Position numbers and translations under genes: made by a program
From: JAVBSN01 sp031556525
GTDB taxonomy: Bacteria > Bacillota > Clostridia > Lachnospirales > Lachnospiraceae
DNA length: 35,257 bases
Assembly (NCBI GenBank): GCA_031556525.1
Contig: JAVBSS010000005.1
Span: 1-35,257, forward strand
Reading direction: 5' to 3'
Notes under the pieces: model-generated
Told to the model about the DNA's origin: nothing
The model's input: only the letters and a program-made list of their open reading frames with translations
Database searches by the model: none
Shown here: in pieces, positions 8,316-17,330 of the stretch
Position numbering within the stretch: the stretch's first letter is position 1
How the letters are laid out: every line of letters begins with the position of its first letter

Positions 8316-10556
8316 TTAATTTTTACTTTCCTTGTAATCATACTTTAATACAACTACTGAAAGTGGTGGTAAATCAAGGGTTATTGAATAATCTCTATTA
8401 TCATAATCTTCTTTAACAGCTTTAATTGGTTTTCCGTTAATTCTTCCTAATCCACCATAAATCTCATTATCTGAGTTAAGTACCTCTGTATAGTTACCTT
8501 CACATGGTACTCCTAACTTGAATCCTGGTTTATCTACTGGTGTAAAATTACATATAAACAATAATTGATTCTTAGCACTACTACCTCTTCTAATAAATGA
8601 TACAGTACTACTTTGTGGATTGCTACAATTAATCCATTCAAATCCCATAGGATCCGAGTCATTGTAATACAATGCATTATATTTATTGTATAATCCATTA
8701 AGATCTTTCACATATTTCTGCAATTTTGCATGGTAAGGATCTTCTTCTAGTAAAAACCAATCTAAGCTTCTATCCTCACTCCACTCTCTTAGCTGACCAA
8801 ATTCTTGTCCCATAAATAATAATTTCTTACCTGGATGTCCATACATAAATCCGTAAGCTGTCCTTAAGTTAGCAAACTTATCGTCATGTAATCCTGGCAT
8901 CTTATTTAGCATAGAACATTTTAGATGTACCACTTCATCATGAGAAATAACCAATATAAAGTTTTCTGAGTAAGTATACATTAAGCTAAATGTTAATCTA
9001 TTATGATTAAATTGTCTAAAATATGGATCCAACTTCATATATTCTAAGAAATCATTCATCCAACCCATATTCCATTTATATAAAAATCCTAATCCTTCCA
9101 TAGTTGTTGGTGCTGTAACACCTGCCCATGAAGTTGATTCTTCAGCAATAATATATGCTCCTGGCACTCTATCCGACACAGCTTTATTAAGTTTCTTAAG
9201 CATCTCTATTGCATCGAGATTCTCATTTCCACCATGTTCATTTGGAAGCCATGCTCCATCTTGCTTACCATAATCAAGATATAGCATTGATGCAACGGCA
9301 TCAACTCTAAGTCCATCTATATGGAACTTCTCTAACCAGAATAATGCATTAGCTACTAAATAGTTTGATACTTCATTCCTTCCAAAGTTAAATATATAAG
9401 TTCCCCAATCAGGGTGTTCACCCCTTCTTGAATCTGGGTGCTCATATAATGCCATTCCATCGAATTTTCCTAGTCCATGTGCATCTTTAGGGAAATGTGC
9501 TGGTACCCAATCTAATATTACTTGTATACCATTCTTATGCATATAATCTACAAAATACATAAAATCTTCTGGTTTTCCATATCTTCTTGTAGGTGCATAA
9601 TAATTAGTAACCTGATATCCCCAAGATCCATCAAAAGGATATTCGGCCACGCCCATAAGTTCTACATGCGTATATCCCATATCTTTAACATACATAGCTA
9701 GTTGTTCAGCTAATTGGCGATATCCAAAAAATCCATCATCTGAATCCTCTATGCGCTTCTTCCAAGAGCCCAAATGAACTTCATATATAGACATAGGTTG
9801 TCTTAATCTATCATTTCTACTATTAGCAGATCTCTTCTCTAACCAAGATGTGTCTTTCCATTTGTACTTTGTTAAATCTGTAACCACTGATCCATTATCT
9901 GGTCTAAATTGTGCACAGTTTCCATATGGATCGCTCTTGTAGATAGTCTCACCGAATCTTGTTAGTATTTGGAATTTGTATACCGTATCTTCACCTACAT
10001 CAGGTATAAATAATTCATGTATACCTGACGATCCTTTTATATTCATCGGATGAAGTGATCCATCCCACATATTAAAATCACCAACAACTGATACTCTTCT
10101 TGCATTAGGTGCCCATACTGCAAAATATGTTCCATTTACTCCATCTATCTTCATTGGGTGTGCACCTAATTTGTCATAGATCTCATAATTGTTACCCTCT
10201 GCAAACAAATATACATCCATATCAGTTATAATAGATTCAAAACTATATGGGTCTGAAGTTGTTACAACTGTACCATCTTCATACGTTGTTGTTACTACAT
10301 ATTTACTTCCCTTAAAGGTCTTCTTAGGAATATATACACCATACAAACCTTCTTCTCCTACTGCCTCTAATGTCATCTCATTCTTGCCTGTTGGTGATGC
10401 CACTGTAACGCCTGTAGAGTGCGGTTTAAATACTGTTATTACCTGTCCTTTTCCAAAATCATGTAGTCCTAGTAAATGTTTTGGTGCATTAAGTTCACCT
10501 TTCATTAATTCATCATACAATATCCAATTTATCCAGTGCTCTAGTTTACTATCCAT
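8316..10556 (-). CDS. glgB: 1,4-alpha-glucan branching enzyme
   Basis: Makes alpha-1,6 branches in glycogen by cutting and re-attaching alpha-1,4 chains. The 746 residues carry N-terminal beta-sandwich regions (including YFAVWAPNARRVSVVGDFN, a CBM48-type segment at about 140-160) and a GH13 barrel. The four GH13 regions are visible: DWVPAHFP, GLRVDAVASMLYLDYG (nucleophile Asp), IIAEEST (acid/base Glu) and VISHDEVVH. Start: an ATG 18 bases upstream lies in front of GAGGAGGGAG, which itself serves the ATG at 10556. The gene begins 32 bases after purH and is probably on the same mRNA. No other glycogen genes are in the window. Confidence 0.96.
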   Translation of the reverse strand: MDSKLEHWINWILYDELMKGELNAPKHLLGLHDFGKGQVITVFKPHSTGVTVASPTGKNEMTLEAVGEEGLYGVYIPKKTFKGSKYVVTTTYEDGTVVTTSDPYSFESIITDMDVYLFAEGNNYEIYDKLGAHPMKIDGVNGTYFAVWAPNARRVSVVGDFNMWDGSLHPMNIKGSSGIHELFIPDVGEDTVYKFQILTRFGETIYKSDPYGNCAQFRPDNGSVVTDLTKYKWKDTSWLEKRSANSRNDRLRQPMSIYEVHLGSWKKRIEDSDDGFFGYRQLAEQLAMYVKDMGYTHVELMGVAEYPFDGSWGYQVTNYYAPTRRYGKPEDFMYFVDYMHKNGIQVILDWVPAHFPKDAHGLGKFDGMALYEHPDSRRGEHPDWGTYIFNFGRNEVSNYLVANALFWLEKFHIDGLRVDAVASMLYLDYGKQDGAWLPNEHGGNENLDAIEMLKKLNKAVSDRVPGAYIIAEESTSWAGVTAPTTMEGLGFLYKWNMGWMNDFLEYMKLDPYFRQFNHNRLTFSLMYTYSENFILVISHDEVVHLKCSMLNKMPGLHDDKFANLRTAYGFMYGHPGKKLLFMGQEFGQLREWSEDRSLDWFLLEEDPYHAKLQKYVKDLNGLYNKYNALYYNDSDPMGFEWINCSNPQSSTVSFIRRGSSAKNQLLFICNFTPVDKPGFKLGVPCEGNYTEVLNSDNEIYGGLGRINGKPIKAVKEDYDNRDYSITLDLPPLSVVVLKYDYKESKN

Positions 10557-10588
10557 AGAAGACTCCCTCCTCATGTTTTAGGCATTTA

Positions 10589-12142
10589 TTAATGTCTAAA
10601 ATGTCTCATATTTGTAAATACCATAGCTATTCCATATTCATTACATTTATCTATCGAATCTTGATCTTTTCCAGCTCCGCCTGGTTGAATTATAGCTTTA
10701 ATTCCAGCCTTAGCTGCTGCTTCTACACAATCATTGAATGGGAAGAATGCATCTGATGCCATAACTGCACCTTCACAAATACCTTCTGATATTTGTTGAT
10801 TAGCATGCTCTATACCTTGCTCAGTAGCCCATATTCTATTTACTTGTCCTGGTCCAATTCCTATAGTTTGTTTGTCTTTTGCATATGCAATACCATTAGA
10901 CTTAACATATTTAACTACTTTCCAAGCAAATAACAAGTCTTCCATCTCTGCTTCTGTAGGTTGTCTATCAGTAACTACCTTTAATTCATCTTCATTATAT
11001 AATTGATCGTCAATAGTCTGAACTACAATACCACCATTAACTTTCTTCATATCCAATGCTTCCTCTGGTTGTTTTACTGATATATCTGGTAATTCAAGAA
11101 TTCTAATATTTTTCTTCTTACATAATATTTCTTTTGCTTCCTCTGAATAACTTGGAGCAACTACAACTTCCATAAATATAGCATTAATATCTTCTGCTAT
11201 TTCTTTAGTTATTTCTCTATTTGCAACTACAATACCACCGAAAATTGACATCTTATCTGCTTCATAAGCTTTCTTCCAAGCATCTGTAATATTATCTGCT
11301 GAACCAACTCCACATGGATTGCCATGCTTACATCCAACAACTGTTGGCTCTTCAAACTCCTTAAGAAGCTCTAATGCACCGTTAGTGTCATTAATATTGT
11401 TATATGATAATTCTTTACCATTAAGTTGATTTGCGCAAGTAAGAGAACCTTTAAGATTAGCTATCTCTTTATAAAGTGCTGCCTTTTGGTGTCCATTCTC
11501 ACCATATCTCATCTCTTGAACTTTCTCATATGTAAGAGTAAGTGTCTCTGGGAATGATAAATCATGTCTCTCTTTCTTTAAGTATGTTGCAATCATAGTG
11601 TCATAGTTAGATGTATGTTGGAATACTTTTTGCATTAAATAGAATTTAGTATCTAACGTTACTTCTTTGCCATTCTTTAACTCATCTAATACTGTGCTAT
11701 AATCTGCTGGATCAACTACTACTGCTACATCTTGATAATTCTTAGCAGCCGCTCTAAGCATTGTAGGTCCACCTATGTCTATATTCTCAACTGCTTCGTC
11801 TCTTGTAACCCCTTCTTTAAGAACTGTTGCCTTAAATGGATATAAGTTAACGATAACAATATCTATAGTCTCTATATTAAGTTCTTTCAATGTTGCCATA
11901 TGCTCTTCATTAGAACGCATAGCTAATAAACCTGCATGTACTATCGGATGAAGTGTCTTAACCCTTCCATCTAAACACTCTGGAAATCCAGTAAGTTCTG
12001 AAATCTCAATTGCCTCTATTCCTTCATCTCTAAGTTTAGCATAAGTACCACCTGTAGATATAATCTCAACACCTAATCCAGTAAGTTCTTTTGCTAATTC
12101 TACAATACCTGTTTTGTCTGAAACACTAATTAATGCTCTCAT
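10589..12142 (-). CDS. purH: AICAR formyltransferase / IMP cyclohydrolase
   Basis: Bifunctional enzyme for the last two steps to IMP: formylation of AICAR with 10-formyltetrahydrofolate, then ring closure. The 517 residues show the N-terminal MGS-like cyclohydrolase domain (RALISVSDKTGIVELA, STGGTYAKL, GRVKTLHP, about residues 1-190) and the C-terminal transformylase with CKHGNPCGVG and the end segment IQPGGAGKDQDSI. GGAGG precedes the ATG. It follows the DHH gene by 82 bases, but a promoter and inverted repeat in that gap suggest separate control. It is separated from purM-purN-purD by 5 kb. Confidence 0.97.
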   Translation of the reverse strand: MRALISVSDKTGIVELAKELTGLGVEIISTGGTYAKLRDEGIEAIEISELTGFPECLDGRVKTLHPIVHAGLLAMRSNEEHMATLKELNIETIDIVIVNLYPFKATVLKEGVTRDEAVENIDIGGPTMLRAAAKNYQDVAVVVDPADYSTVLDELKNGKEVTLDTKFYLMQKVFQHTSNYDTMIATYLKKERHDLSFPETLTLTYEKVQEMRYGENGHQKAALYKEIANLKGSLTCANQLNGKELSYNNINDTNGALELLKEFEEPTVVGCKHGNPCGVGSADNITDAWKKAYEADKMSIFGGIVVANREITKEIAEDINAIFMEVVVAPSYSEEAKEILCKKKNIRILELPDISVKQPEEALDMKKVNGGIVVQTIDDQLYNEDELKVVTDRQPTEAEMEDLLFAWKVVKYVKSNGIAYAKDKQTIGIGPGQVNRIWATEQGIEHANQQISEGICEGAVMASDAFFPFNDCVEAAAKAGIKAIIQPGGAGKDQDSIDKCNEYGIAMVFTNMRHFRH

Positions 12143-12184
12143 TTATATTTTCCTCCGTTATGAATATTTATATATGTATAAGTC

Positions 12185-12210
12185 ATCTTTCATTGTAACC
12201 AATGAAAGAT
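12185..12210. repeat. Perfect inverted repeat over the purH promoter (candidate operator)
   Basis: Arms ATCTTTCATTG and CAATGAAAGAT (11 of 11 pairs) around a four-base centre. It covers the -10 box and most of the spacer of the proposed purH promoter. No T run follows on either strand, so it is not a normal terminator. It could be a repressor site or an mRNA hairpin. Confidence 0.6.
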
Positions 12211-12220
12211 ACACTTTCAA
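12192..12220 (-). promoter_or_regulatory. Probable promoter of purH-glgB
   Basis: Minus-strand TTGAAA (12220-12215), 17 bases, TACAAT (12197-12192), just after the stop of the DHH gene and about 50 bases before purH. Confidence 0.5.
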
Positions 12221-12224
12221 TACC

Positions 12225-13229
12225 TTAATTATTAAAGTTACTATTATTCTTTCTATATTCACAAATTTGCTTATTTATAATCTTAATAAATCTCTCTCTA
12301 ATAGCATAATCCACATCTACGCCAAGCTTTTCAAGTTTATCACATGGTATATATCCGCCAGCCATAGTAAAATGTCCGCCACCACTTCCCACGCCATCCA
12401 GTGCATTCTTAACTAAATCCCCTGAATGTATATACTCCGACTCATTTCTTATAGAAAACTTATATCCTTCTTCTCGCTTTGAATAAACCACCGATACTTC
12501 GACAACATCTAATCCTAGAATAAAATCCGATACCATTGCTATCAACGCATCTGGACAATCAAATGGAATATTAGCAAAACCTATATTATCATATATTATA
12601 ATATTTTCAATTGCAGCTCCATATGCTCTCAAGTCTTCTAATTCCATAGTATTATTGAACATCGAATTAATAAGATTATTATCTACTATAGGGTGTAAGT
12701 ATCCAAACATATCTATATCTAATTCTGTAACACCCCTACTAAACGAAGCTGTGTCCATCCTTATTCCATACAGTAATGCTGTTGCTGTTTTCTTATCTAT
12801 CTCTATATCACTCCTGTAAAAATACTCTGCAATTATGGATGAGCATGCCCCAACAATTCTTATATCCTTATACTTGTATTCATAATCATTATATATGGGA
12901 TGATGGTCAATACATGCAACTTCATCACCAATAAAATCAGTAAAGTTAGCATTATTCTTCTGTCCATCAACTGTCACTACATAATCCTTACTTGTCATCT
13001 CTGAAATCTCATCTGATGACTTTACATCTATTTCAAATACCGAAACCATTCTTTTTGTATTTAACTTATCTATACTTCCATCATAACAAATCTCACTTTC
13101 AACATCAAAAGCGTTCAAAAACTGTTGCAATCCATATGCACTAGCCAAGGCATCTGGATCCGGAAAATTATGCATTTGCAAATACACTTTATGACCTTTT
13201 AATAATTCAACTAATTTTTTATAATCCAT
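12225..13229 (-). CDS. DHH/DHHA1 phosphoesterase (NrnA-like)
   Basis: Predicted manganese-dependent phosphoesterase of 334 residues in the class that degrades short oligonucleotides, cyclic-dinucleotide breakdown products or pAp. Motifs: HNFPDPDALAS (residues about 20-30), VTVDGQ, the DHH signature in ACIDHHP, GIRMDTASF, and the C-terminal DHHA1 glycine block GSGGGHFTMAGG. No membrane segment, so it is cytoplasmic and not a GdpP-type protein. AGAGGTG precedes the ATG. It diverges from the EAL-domain gene at 13396, whose product pGpG is a plausible substrate; this partnership is inferred from position. Substrate choice within the family cannot be read from sequence alone. Confidence 0.85.
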   Translation of the reverse strand: MDYKKLVELLKGHKVYLQMHNFPDPDALASAYGLQQFLNAFDVESEICYDGSIDKLNTKRMVSVFEIDVKSSDEISEMTSKDYVVTVDGQKNNANFTDFIGDEVACIDHHPIYNDYEYKYKDIRIVGACSSIIAEYFYRSDIEIDKKTATALLYGIRMDTASFSRGVTELDIDMFGYLHPIVDNNLINSMFNNTMELEDLRAYGAAIENIIIYDNIGFANIPFDCPDALIAMVSDFILGLDVVEVSVVYSKREEGYKFSIRNESEYIHSGDLVKNALDGVGSGGGHFTMAGGYIPCDKLEKLGVDVDYAIRERFIKIINKQICEYRKNNSNFNN

Positions 13230-13261
13230 ACAACACCTCTACATATATTTTGCATTTGATA

Positions 13262-13290
13262 ATTGTATCATTTAAGTCTAAATAAGTAAA
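13262..13290 (-). promoter_or_regulatory. Promoter of the DHH phosphoesterase gene
   Basis: Minus-strand TTTACT (13290-13285), 17 bases, extended -10 TGATACAAT with the hexamer at 13267-13262. About 30 bases upstream of the start codon. Confidence 0.55.
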
Positions 13291-13311
13291 TGAATTTTGT
13301 CTATTTATTTG

Positions 13312-13325
13312 CCGTTAATTAACGG
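13312..13325. repeat. 14-bp palindrome between divergent promoters
   Basis: Perfect palindrome CCGTTAATTAACGG, followed at once by the overlapping palindrome GGTTTAAACC (13324-13333). It lies just upstream of the -35 of the GGDEF/EAL gene and about 20 bases from that of the DHH gene, a good place for a shared operator. Confidence 0.45.
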
Positions 13326-13333
13326 TTTAAACC

Positions 13334-13362
13334 TTGTTTGAAACCATCATTTAGTATATAAT
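13334..13362 (+). promoter_or_regulatory. Promoter of the PAS/GGDEF/EAL gene
   Basis: TTGTTT (13334-13339), 17 bases, perfect TATAAT (13357-13362), about 33 bases before the start codon. Confidence 0.65.
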
Positions 13363-13395
13363 AGATATACTATAAAACATCGGAGGAAGCAAAAT

Positions 13396-16300
13396 ATGAA
13401 TCAATCACTTAATAATACTAATCAGCATGCTATCTTCATTATTGATCTGACTCCTCCTTATCATATTTTAGAAATCAACAAAAGCTTCAAAATGCTTACA
13501 GGTTATTCTTCTAAAGATATTCTTAACGCAAAAAACACTTTAGAATCAATAATATACCCTGAGGATTTTGATAATCTTATTGAATCAATAAACTATCAAT
13601 TAAGCATTAGTAATTTAACAAACAATCAACACCGTGTTGTAAAGAAAAACGGGGATGTTTTATCCGTATTATGCAACGGTCAAATATATACTCTTCCAGA
13701 TAATCGTAATGTACTACAATGCGTATATACTGATATAACTAATTTAGAAAGTGCTGCTCTCGAAACCAAGAGAGCTCGTTCTGATTTGGCTAACTTTGCC
13801 AAGTCCGTTCCTAGTGGTTTTAGTAAGCATATATGTGATAGCAATTTATCTGTAATTTGGGCAAATGATTACTTTTACGAACTATCAGGCTATACGCCTA
13901 GTGAATGGGCCGAAACCGTTAACAACAATACATATGCTATGATATACCACGAAGATTTACCTATTGTTGTAACAGGGATTGCCGACCTTGTAGAAACAGG
14001 CAATCAACAATGTACATTCAGAATAAAATGCAAAGACGGCTCTCTAAAGTGGGTTAATGCGATTGGTTCAAAATCAGATGATATTGAAAACAACTACCCT
14101 ATAATTAACATTGTATTATCAGATATCAGTGCTCTAAAAATTTCTGAAATGAAGGCAGATTTAGAAGAAAGAAAGTATCAGATTATCTCTGATATCTCTG
14201 AGGAGATTCCTTATGAATATGAGATTGATTCTGATGTTATTACTTATGCCCAAAAATACAGTTATACATTCGGCAGAAAATCAATAATCAAGCATCCCAA
14301 ACACAGACTTGTAAAAATGGGCGCTATTTCTCCTGATACTACCGAAGCGTTTCAGGGTGTATTTGATGCTGCCAGACGTGGTGATGCTATGCACTTTGCC
14401 GAATATAAAATGTTAACTAAGTCAGGTACATATGAATGGTATTACTCTACATTCTCCGCAATAAAGAACCAAGATGGCACTACAACAAGGGTTGTAGGTC
14501 TACTAAGAAACATTAATGCTCAAAAGCAAGAACAATTAAGACTACTCAACAAGTCAGAACGTGATGCTATGACTGGTTTATACAATAAAATTACAACTGA
14601 AACTAAGATACAAGAACATTTAAAAACCATCTCTGGAAATTCAAATGGGGTTCTTTTTCTACTAGATATAGACGACTTCAAAAACATTAATGATACATAT
14701 GGTCATTTAGCTGGTGATGAAGTAATTATTGATATCGCGAATACCCTTAAGGCAAATTCCTCTGACGATGATATTGCTGGTCGTATTGGCGGCGATGAAT
14801 TTATTTTATATTTATCTAACGTTCTTGATATTGATTATGCTTGTGAAAAAGCAGATAGCATCACCAGAGCTATACACAAAAAATATTCTTCTGAAGATAG
14901 CCCTTTTACGGTTACCATAAGTTTAGGTGTTGCTTACACCAACAAACCTATACCTTATACAACTTTTGTAGAACATGCAGATAACGCCGTATATAATGCA
15001 AAATTAAAAGGTAAAAACTGCTATAGTTTATTTGATGAAAATAGCGAACGTGGTATTTACCATAACGATCGCGGAAACAATATTCATAACGAAGTTATTT
15101 CTGATACGCTAGACATTCTATACTCCTCTCCTAATGTATCAGAGGGCATGGATCTTGCTCTATCTTATATTGGAAATACATTTAAAATAGATAGAATATG
15201 TATATGGGAATATGATTTTGATAGAAGTTATTTAAATAGAACCCATCACTGGTTAAAAGATAAGAGCTTCAATCATGATATCTTATCCGATCACCCTGCC
15301 GCAAAACTACTTGAAGAGATTAATGCCATGTCTACTTCAGGTGTATTTCATAGCACCTCACCTTCTTCGCTTTCAATATATTCTAATTACAAGAATGTAT
15401 TAAATAACGTTGAAGAGTTTATTATTGTCACTATCTACAACGGCAAATTGCCAATAGGATATGTAGGCTTCTTAAGTTACGATAATTCTTACTCTTGGAA
15501 TAATTCCGACATTAATTTATTTACAATAACAGGCAAGATTCTTTCTGAACGTGTTCGTAAGAAAATGACTTTTCATGAGTTAGATAATTTATATGATGAT
15601 ACAGTGAATTTACTTAGTTCTTTTCCTAATCCACTCTTTATCGTTGATAGGGACACTCACGAAATATTATATTACAACGAAGAATTTTCAGAAAAACATC
15701 CAAAAGCTACTATAGGTAAGAAATGTTATACTAGCATACATTCATATACTCAATCTTGTAATGGATGTCCTATTTTACAACTAAACAACTCAAACGGGCA
15801 TGCTACCTCTACCATAGAAGATTCAAACAATGTACAATTGGACATTACTGCAACCTCTATCAACTGGAAAAACCATCCTAATGCTTGCATAATCTACGAA
15901 TTGGAGCACAGAGCATCTGTAACAGAACAATTATCTGCTACATTAGATGAGCAAAATTCCCTTGCTAGAAAGTTTGCAAAAGAAGCATTTAAAGATTCTC
16001 TAACTGGTTATTCAAACTTTGACGGTTTCAACCACAAGGTTCAAGATGTATTATCTAATAACAAAGATGATTCATATGCTCTATATTACATCAACGTTAA
16101 GAATTTTAAATTAATAAACGAAGCCTTCGGACATAATATCGGAGATAAAACATTAAAGCAAATATCAGATATTTTCAATAAATACACCCGCGATGACGAA
16201 GCTTTTGCTCGTGTTATCAGTGATACTTTTGTACTATTCAAACGCCATAAAACAAGAAATAGCCAAATTGCTACTTTTGCCGCTATCACTGATGAGATTA

Positions 16301-17283
16301 AGCGAACCTGTGCTCTTATTCAAGACAAATACTCTATTGATTTCTCGGTTGGTTTAATAGTTATCGATGATGATAACAGGGAACTTTCCGTAAATACATT
16401 AATAGATCGTGTAATTATTGCAATAAGGAATAACCCAAATAAACCTGGTACTAATTATACTTTTTATGAAGATGATCTAAGGCAAGAATACATATACCAA
16501 GCAAATCTTGAAAACAACATGTATACCGCTTTAGCTAAAGGAGAGTTTATCCCTTATCTTCAGCCTAAATTTGATATTAATTCTAATAAAATTATAGGTT
16601 CAGAAGCTCTAGTAAGATGGATGTCTCCTACTAACGGATTCATGGTACCAGATTCATTTATTCCTATTTTTGAAAAAAATGGATTCATTGCTGAGATTGA
16701 TTTATATATGTTAGAAGAAGTTTGCAAGACATTGCGTGATTATATAATGAACAATTATCCTATTTATCCTTGTTCAGTAAACCTATCACGTGTAACTCTT
16801 AATCATCCTGATTTAGTTAAACGAATTAAACTGATTGTTGATGAATACAGAATACCTTCTGAATATATAGAATTTGAGATTACCGAGAATGTATTTGTGA
16901 GTGATCATCAAACTATTGCTAAGACTCTAAATGAATTAAAAGATATGGGATTCTCTATATCAATGGATGACTTCGGGTCTGGATATTCATCACTTATACT
17001 ACTTAAGGATTTACCTATTGATGTACTTAAACTAGATAAGCATTTTCTTGATGCCGATGATGCCAATCCTAATACATATCATATTATGAAGAGTATTGTT
17101 GATATGTCAAAGTCATTAAATATCAAGGTTGTATGTGAAGGTGTAGAGACAACTCAACAAGCTGATTTTCTCAAAGATATCGGTTGTGAAGTTGGTCAAG
17201 GTTACCTGTTTGCAAAACCGATGCCAGTAAAAGATTTCAATGAACTATTCAAAAAGAAAAACCGAAAATTCTTTAAAAAATAA
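13396..17283 (+). CDS. Multi-sensor c-di-GMP protein: PAS-PAS-PAS-GGDEF-GAF-PAS-GGDEF-EAL
   Basis: A 1295-residue cytoplasmic signalling protein. N-terminal PAS-like domains occupy about residues 10-380 (SEMKWVNAIG-like and YEWYYSTFSAI ends mark the PAC parts). GGDEF-1 (about 385-550) has DAMTGLYNK and an intact RIGGDEF, but SDDD stands where RxxD would bind inhibitory c-di-GMP. A GAF-like region (about 570-725) follows, then a PAS with CNGCP (about 735-860). GGDEF-2 (about 870-1030) is degenerate, VISDTF in place of GGDEF. EAL (about 1045-1290) keeps SEALVRW, SVNLSR, EITEN, MDDFGSGYSS, EGVET and QGYLFAKPMP, so it should cleave c-di-GMP to pGpG. No membrane helix. GGAGG precedes the ATG. Net direction, synthesis or breakdown, cannot be told from sequence. 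Confidence 0.93.
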   Translation: MNQSLNNTNQHAIFIIDLTPPYHILEINKSFKMLTGYSSKDILNAKNTLESIIYPEDFDNLIESINYQLSISNLTNNQHRVVKKNGDVLSVLCNGQIYTLPDNRNVLQCVYTDITNLESAALETKRARSDLANFAKSVPSGFSKHICDSNLSVIWANDYFYELSGYTPSEWAETVNNNTYAMIYHEDLPIVVTGIADLVETGNQQCTFRIKCKDGSLKWVNAIGSKSDDIENNYPIINIVLSDISALKISEMKADLEERKYQIISDISEEIPYEYEIDSDVITYAQKYSYTFGRKSIIKHPKHRLVKMGAISPDTTEAFQGVFDAARRGDAMHFAEYKMLTKSGTYEWYYSTFSAIKNQDGTTTRVVGLLRNINAQKQEQLRLLNKSERDAMTGLYNKITTETKIQEHLKTISGNSNGVLFLLDIDDFKNINDTYGHLAGDEVIIDIANTLKANSSDDDIAGRIGGDEFILYLSNVLDIDYACEKADSITRAIHKKYSSEDSPFTVTISLGVAYTNKPIPYTTFVEHADNAVYNAKLKGKNCYSLFDENSERGIYHNDRGNNIHNEVISDTLDILYSSPNVSEGMDLALSYIGNTFKIDRICIWEYDFDRSYLNRTHHWLKDKSFNHDILSDHPAAKLLEEINAMSTSGVFHSTSPSSLSIYSNYKNVLNNVEEFIIVTIYNGKLPIGYVGFLSYDNSYSWNNSDINLFTITGKILSERVRKKMTFHELDNLYDDTVNLLSSFPNPLFIVDRDTHEILYYNEEFSEKHPKATIGKKCYTSIHSYTQSCNGCPILQLNNSNGHATSTIEDSNNVQLDITATSINWKNHPNACIIYELEHRASVTEQLSATLDEQNSLARKFAKEAFKDSLTGYSNFDGFNHKVQDVLSNNKDDSYALYYINVKNFKLINEAFGHNIGDKTLKQISDIFNKYTRDDEAFARVISDTFVLFKRHKTRNSQIATFAAITDEIKRTCALIQDKYSIDFSVGLIVIDDDNRELSVNTLIDRVIIAIRNNPNKPGTNYTFYEDDLRQEYIYQANLENNMYTALAKGEFIPYLQPKFDINSNKIIGSEALVRWMSPTNGFMVPDSFIPIFEKNGFIAEIDLYMLEEVCKTLRDYIMNNYPIYPCSVNLSRVTLNHPDLVKRIKLIVDEYRIPSEYIEFEITENVFVSDHQTIAKTLNELKDMGFSISMDDFGSGYSSLILLKDLPIDVLKLDKHFLDADDANPNTYHIMKSIVDMSKSLNIKVVCEGVETTQQADFLKDIGCEVGQGYLFAKPMPVKDFNELFKKKNRKFFKK

Positions 17284-17288
17284 AAATA

Positions 17289-17322
17289 AGTGCTGTAATA
17301 TACCAAGTTATATTACAGCACT
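17289..17322. terminator. Bidirectional terminator
   Basis: Perfect 14-pair stem AGTGCTGTAATATA / TATATTACAGCACT with a six-base loop between two convergent genes; T-rich sequence follows on both strands. Confidence 0.85.
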
Positions 17323-17330
17323 CATTTTAT

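Noticed and set aside
10189..10581. Plus-strand open frame opposite the start of glgB
   Set aside because: Shadow of a well-supported gene on the other strand.
12114..12416. Plus-strand frame of 100 codons over the purH/DHH gap
   Set aside because: Overlaps both DHH and purH on the opposite strand, no binding site, low-complexity product.
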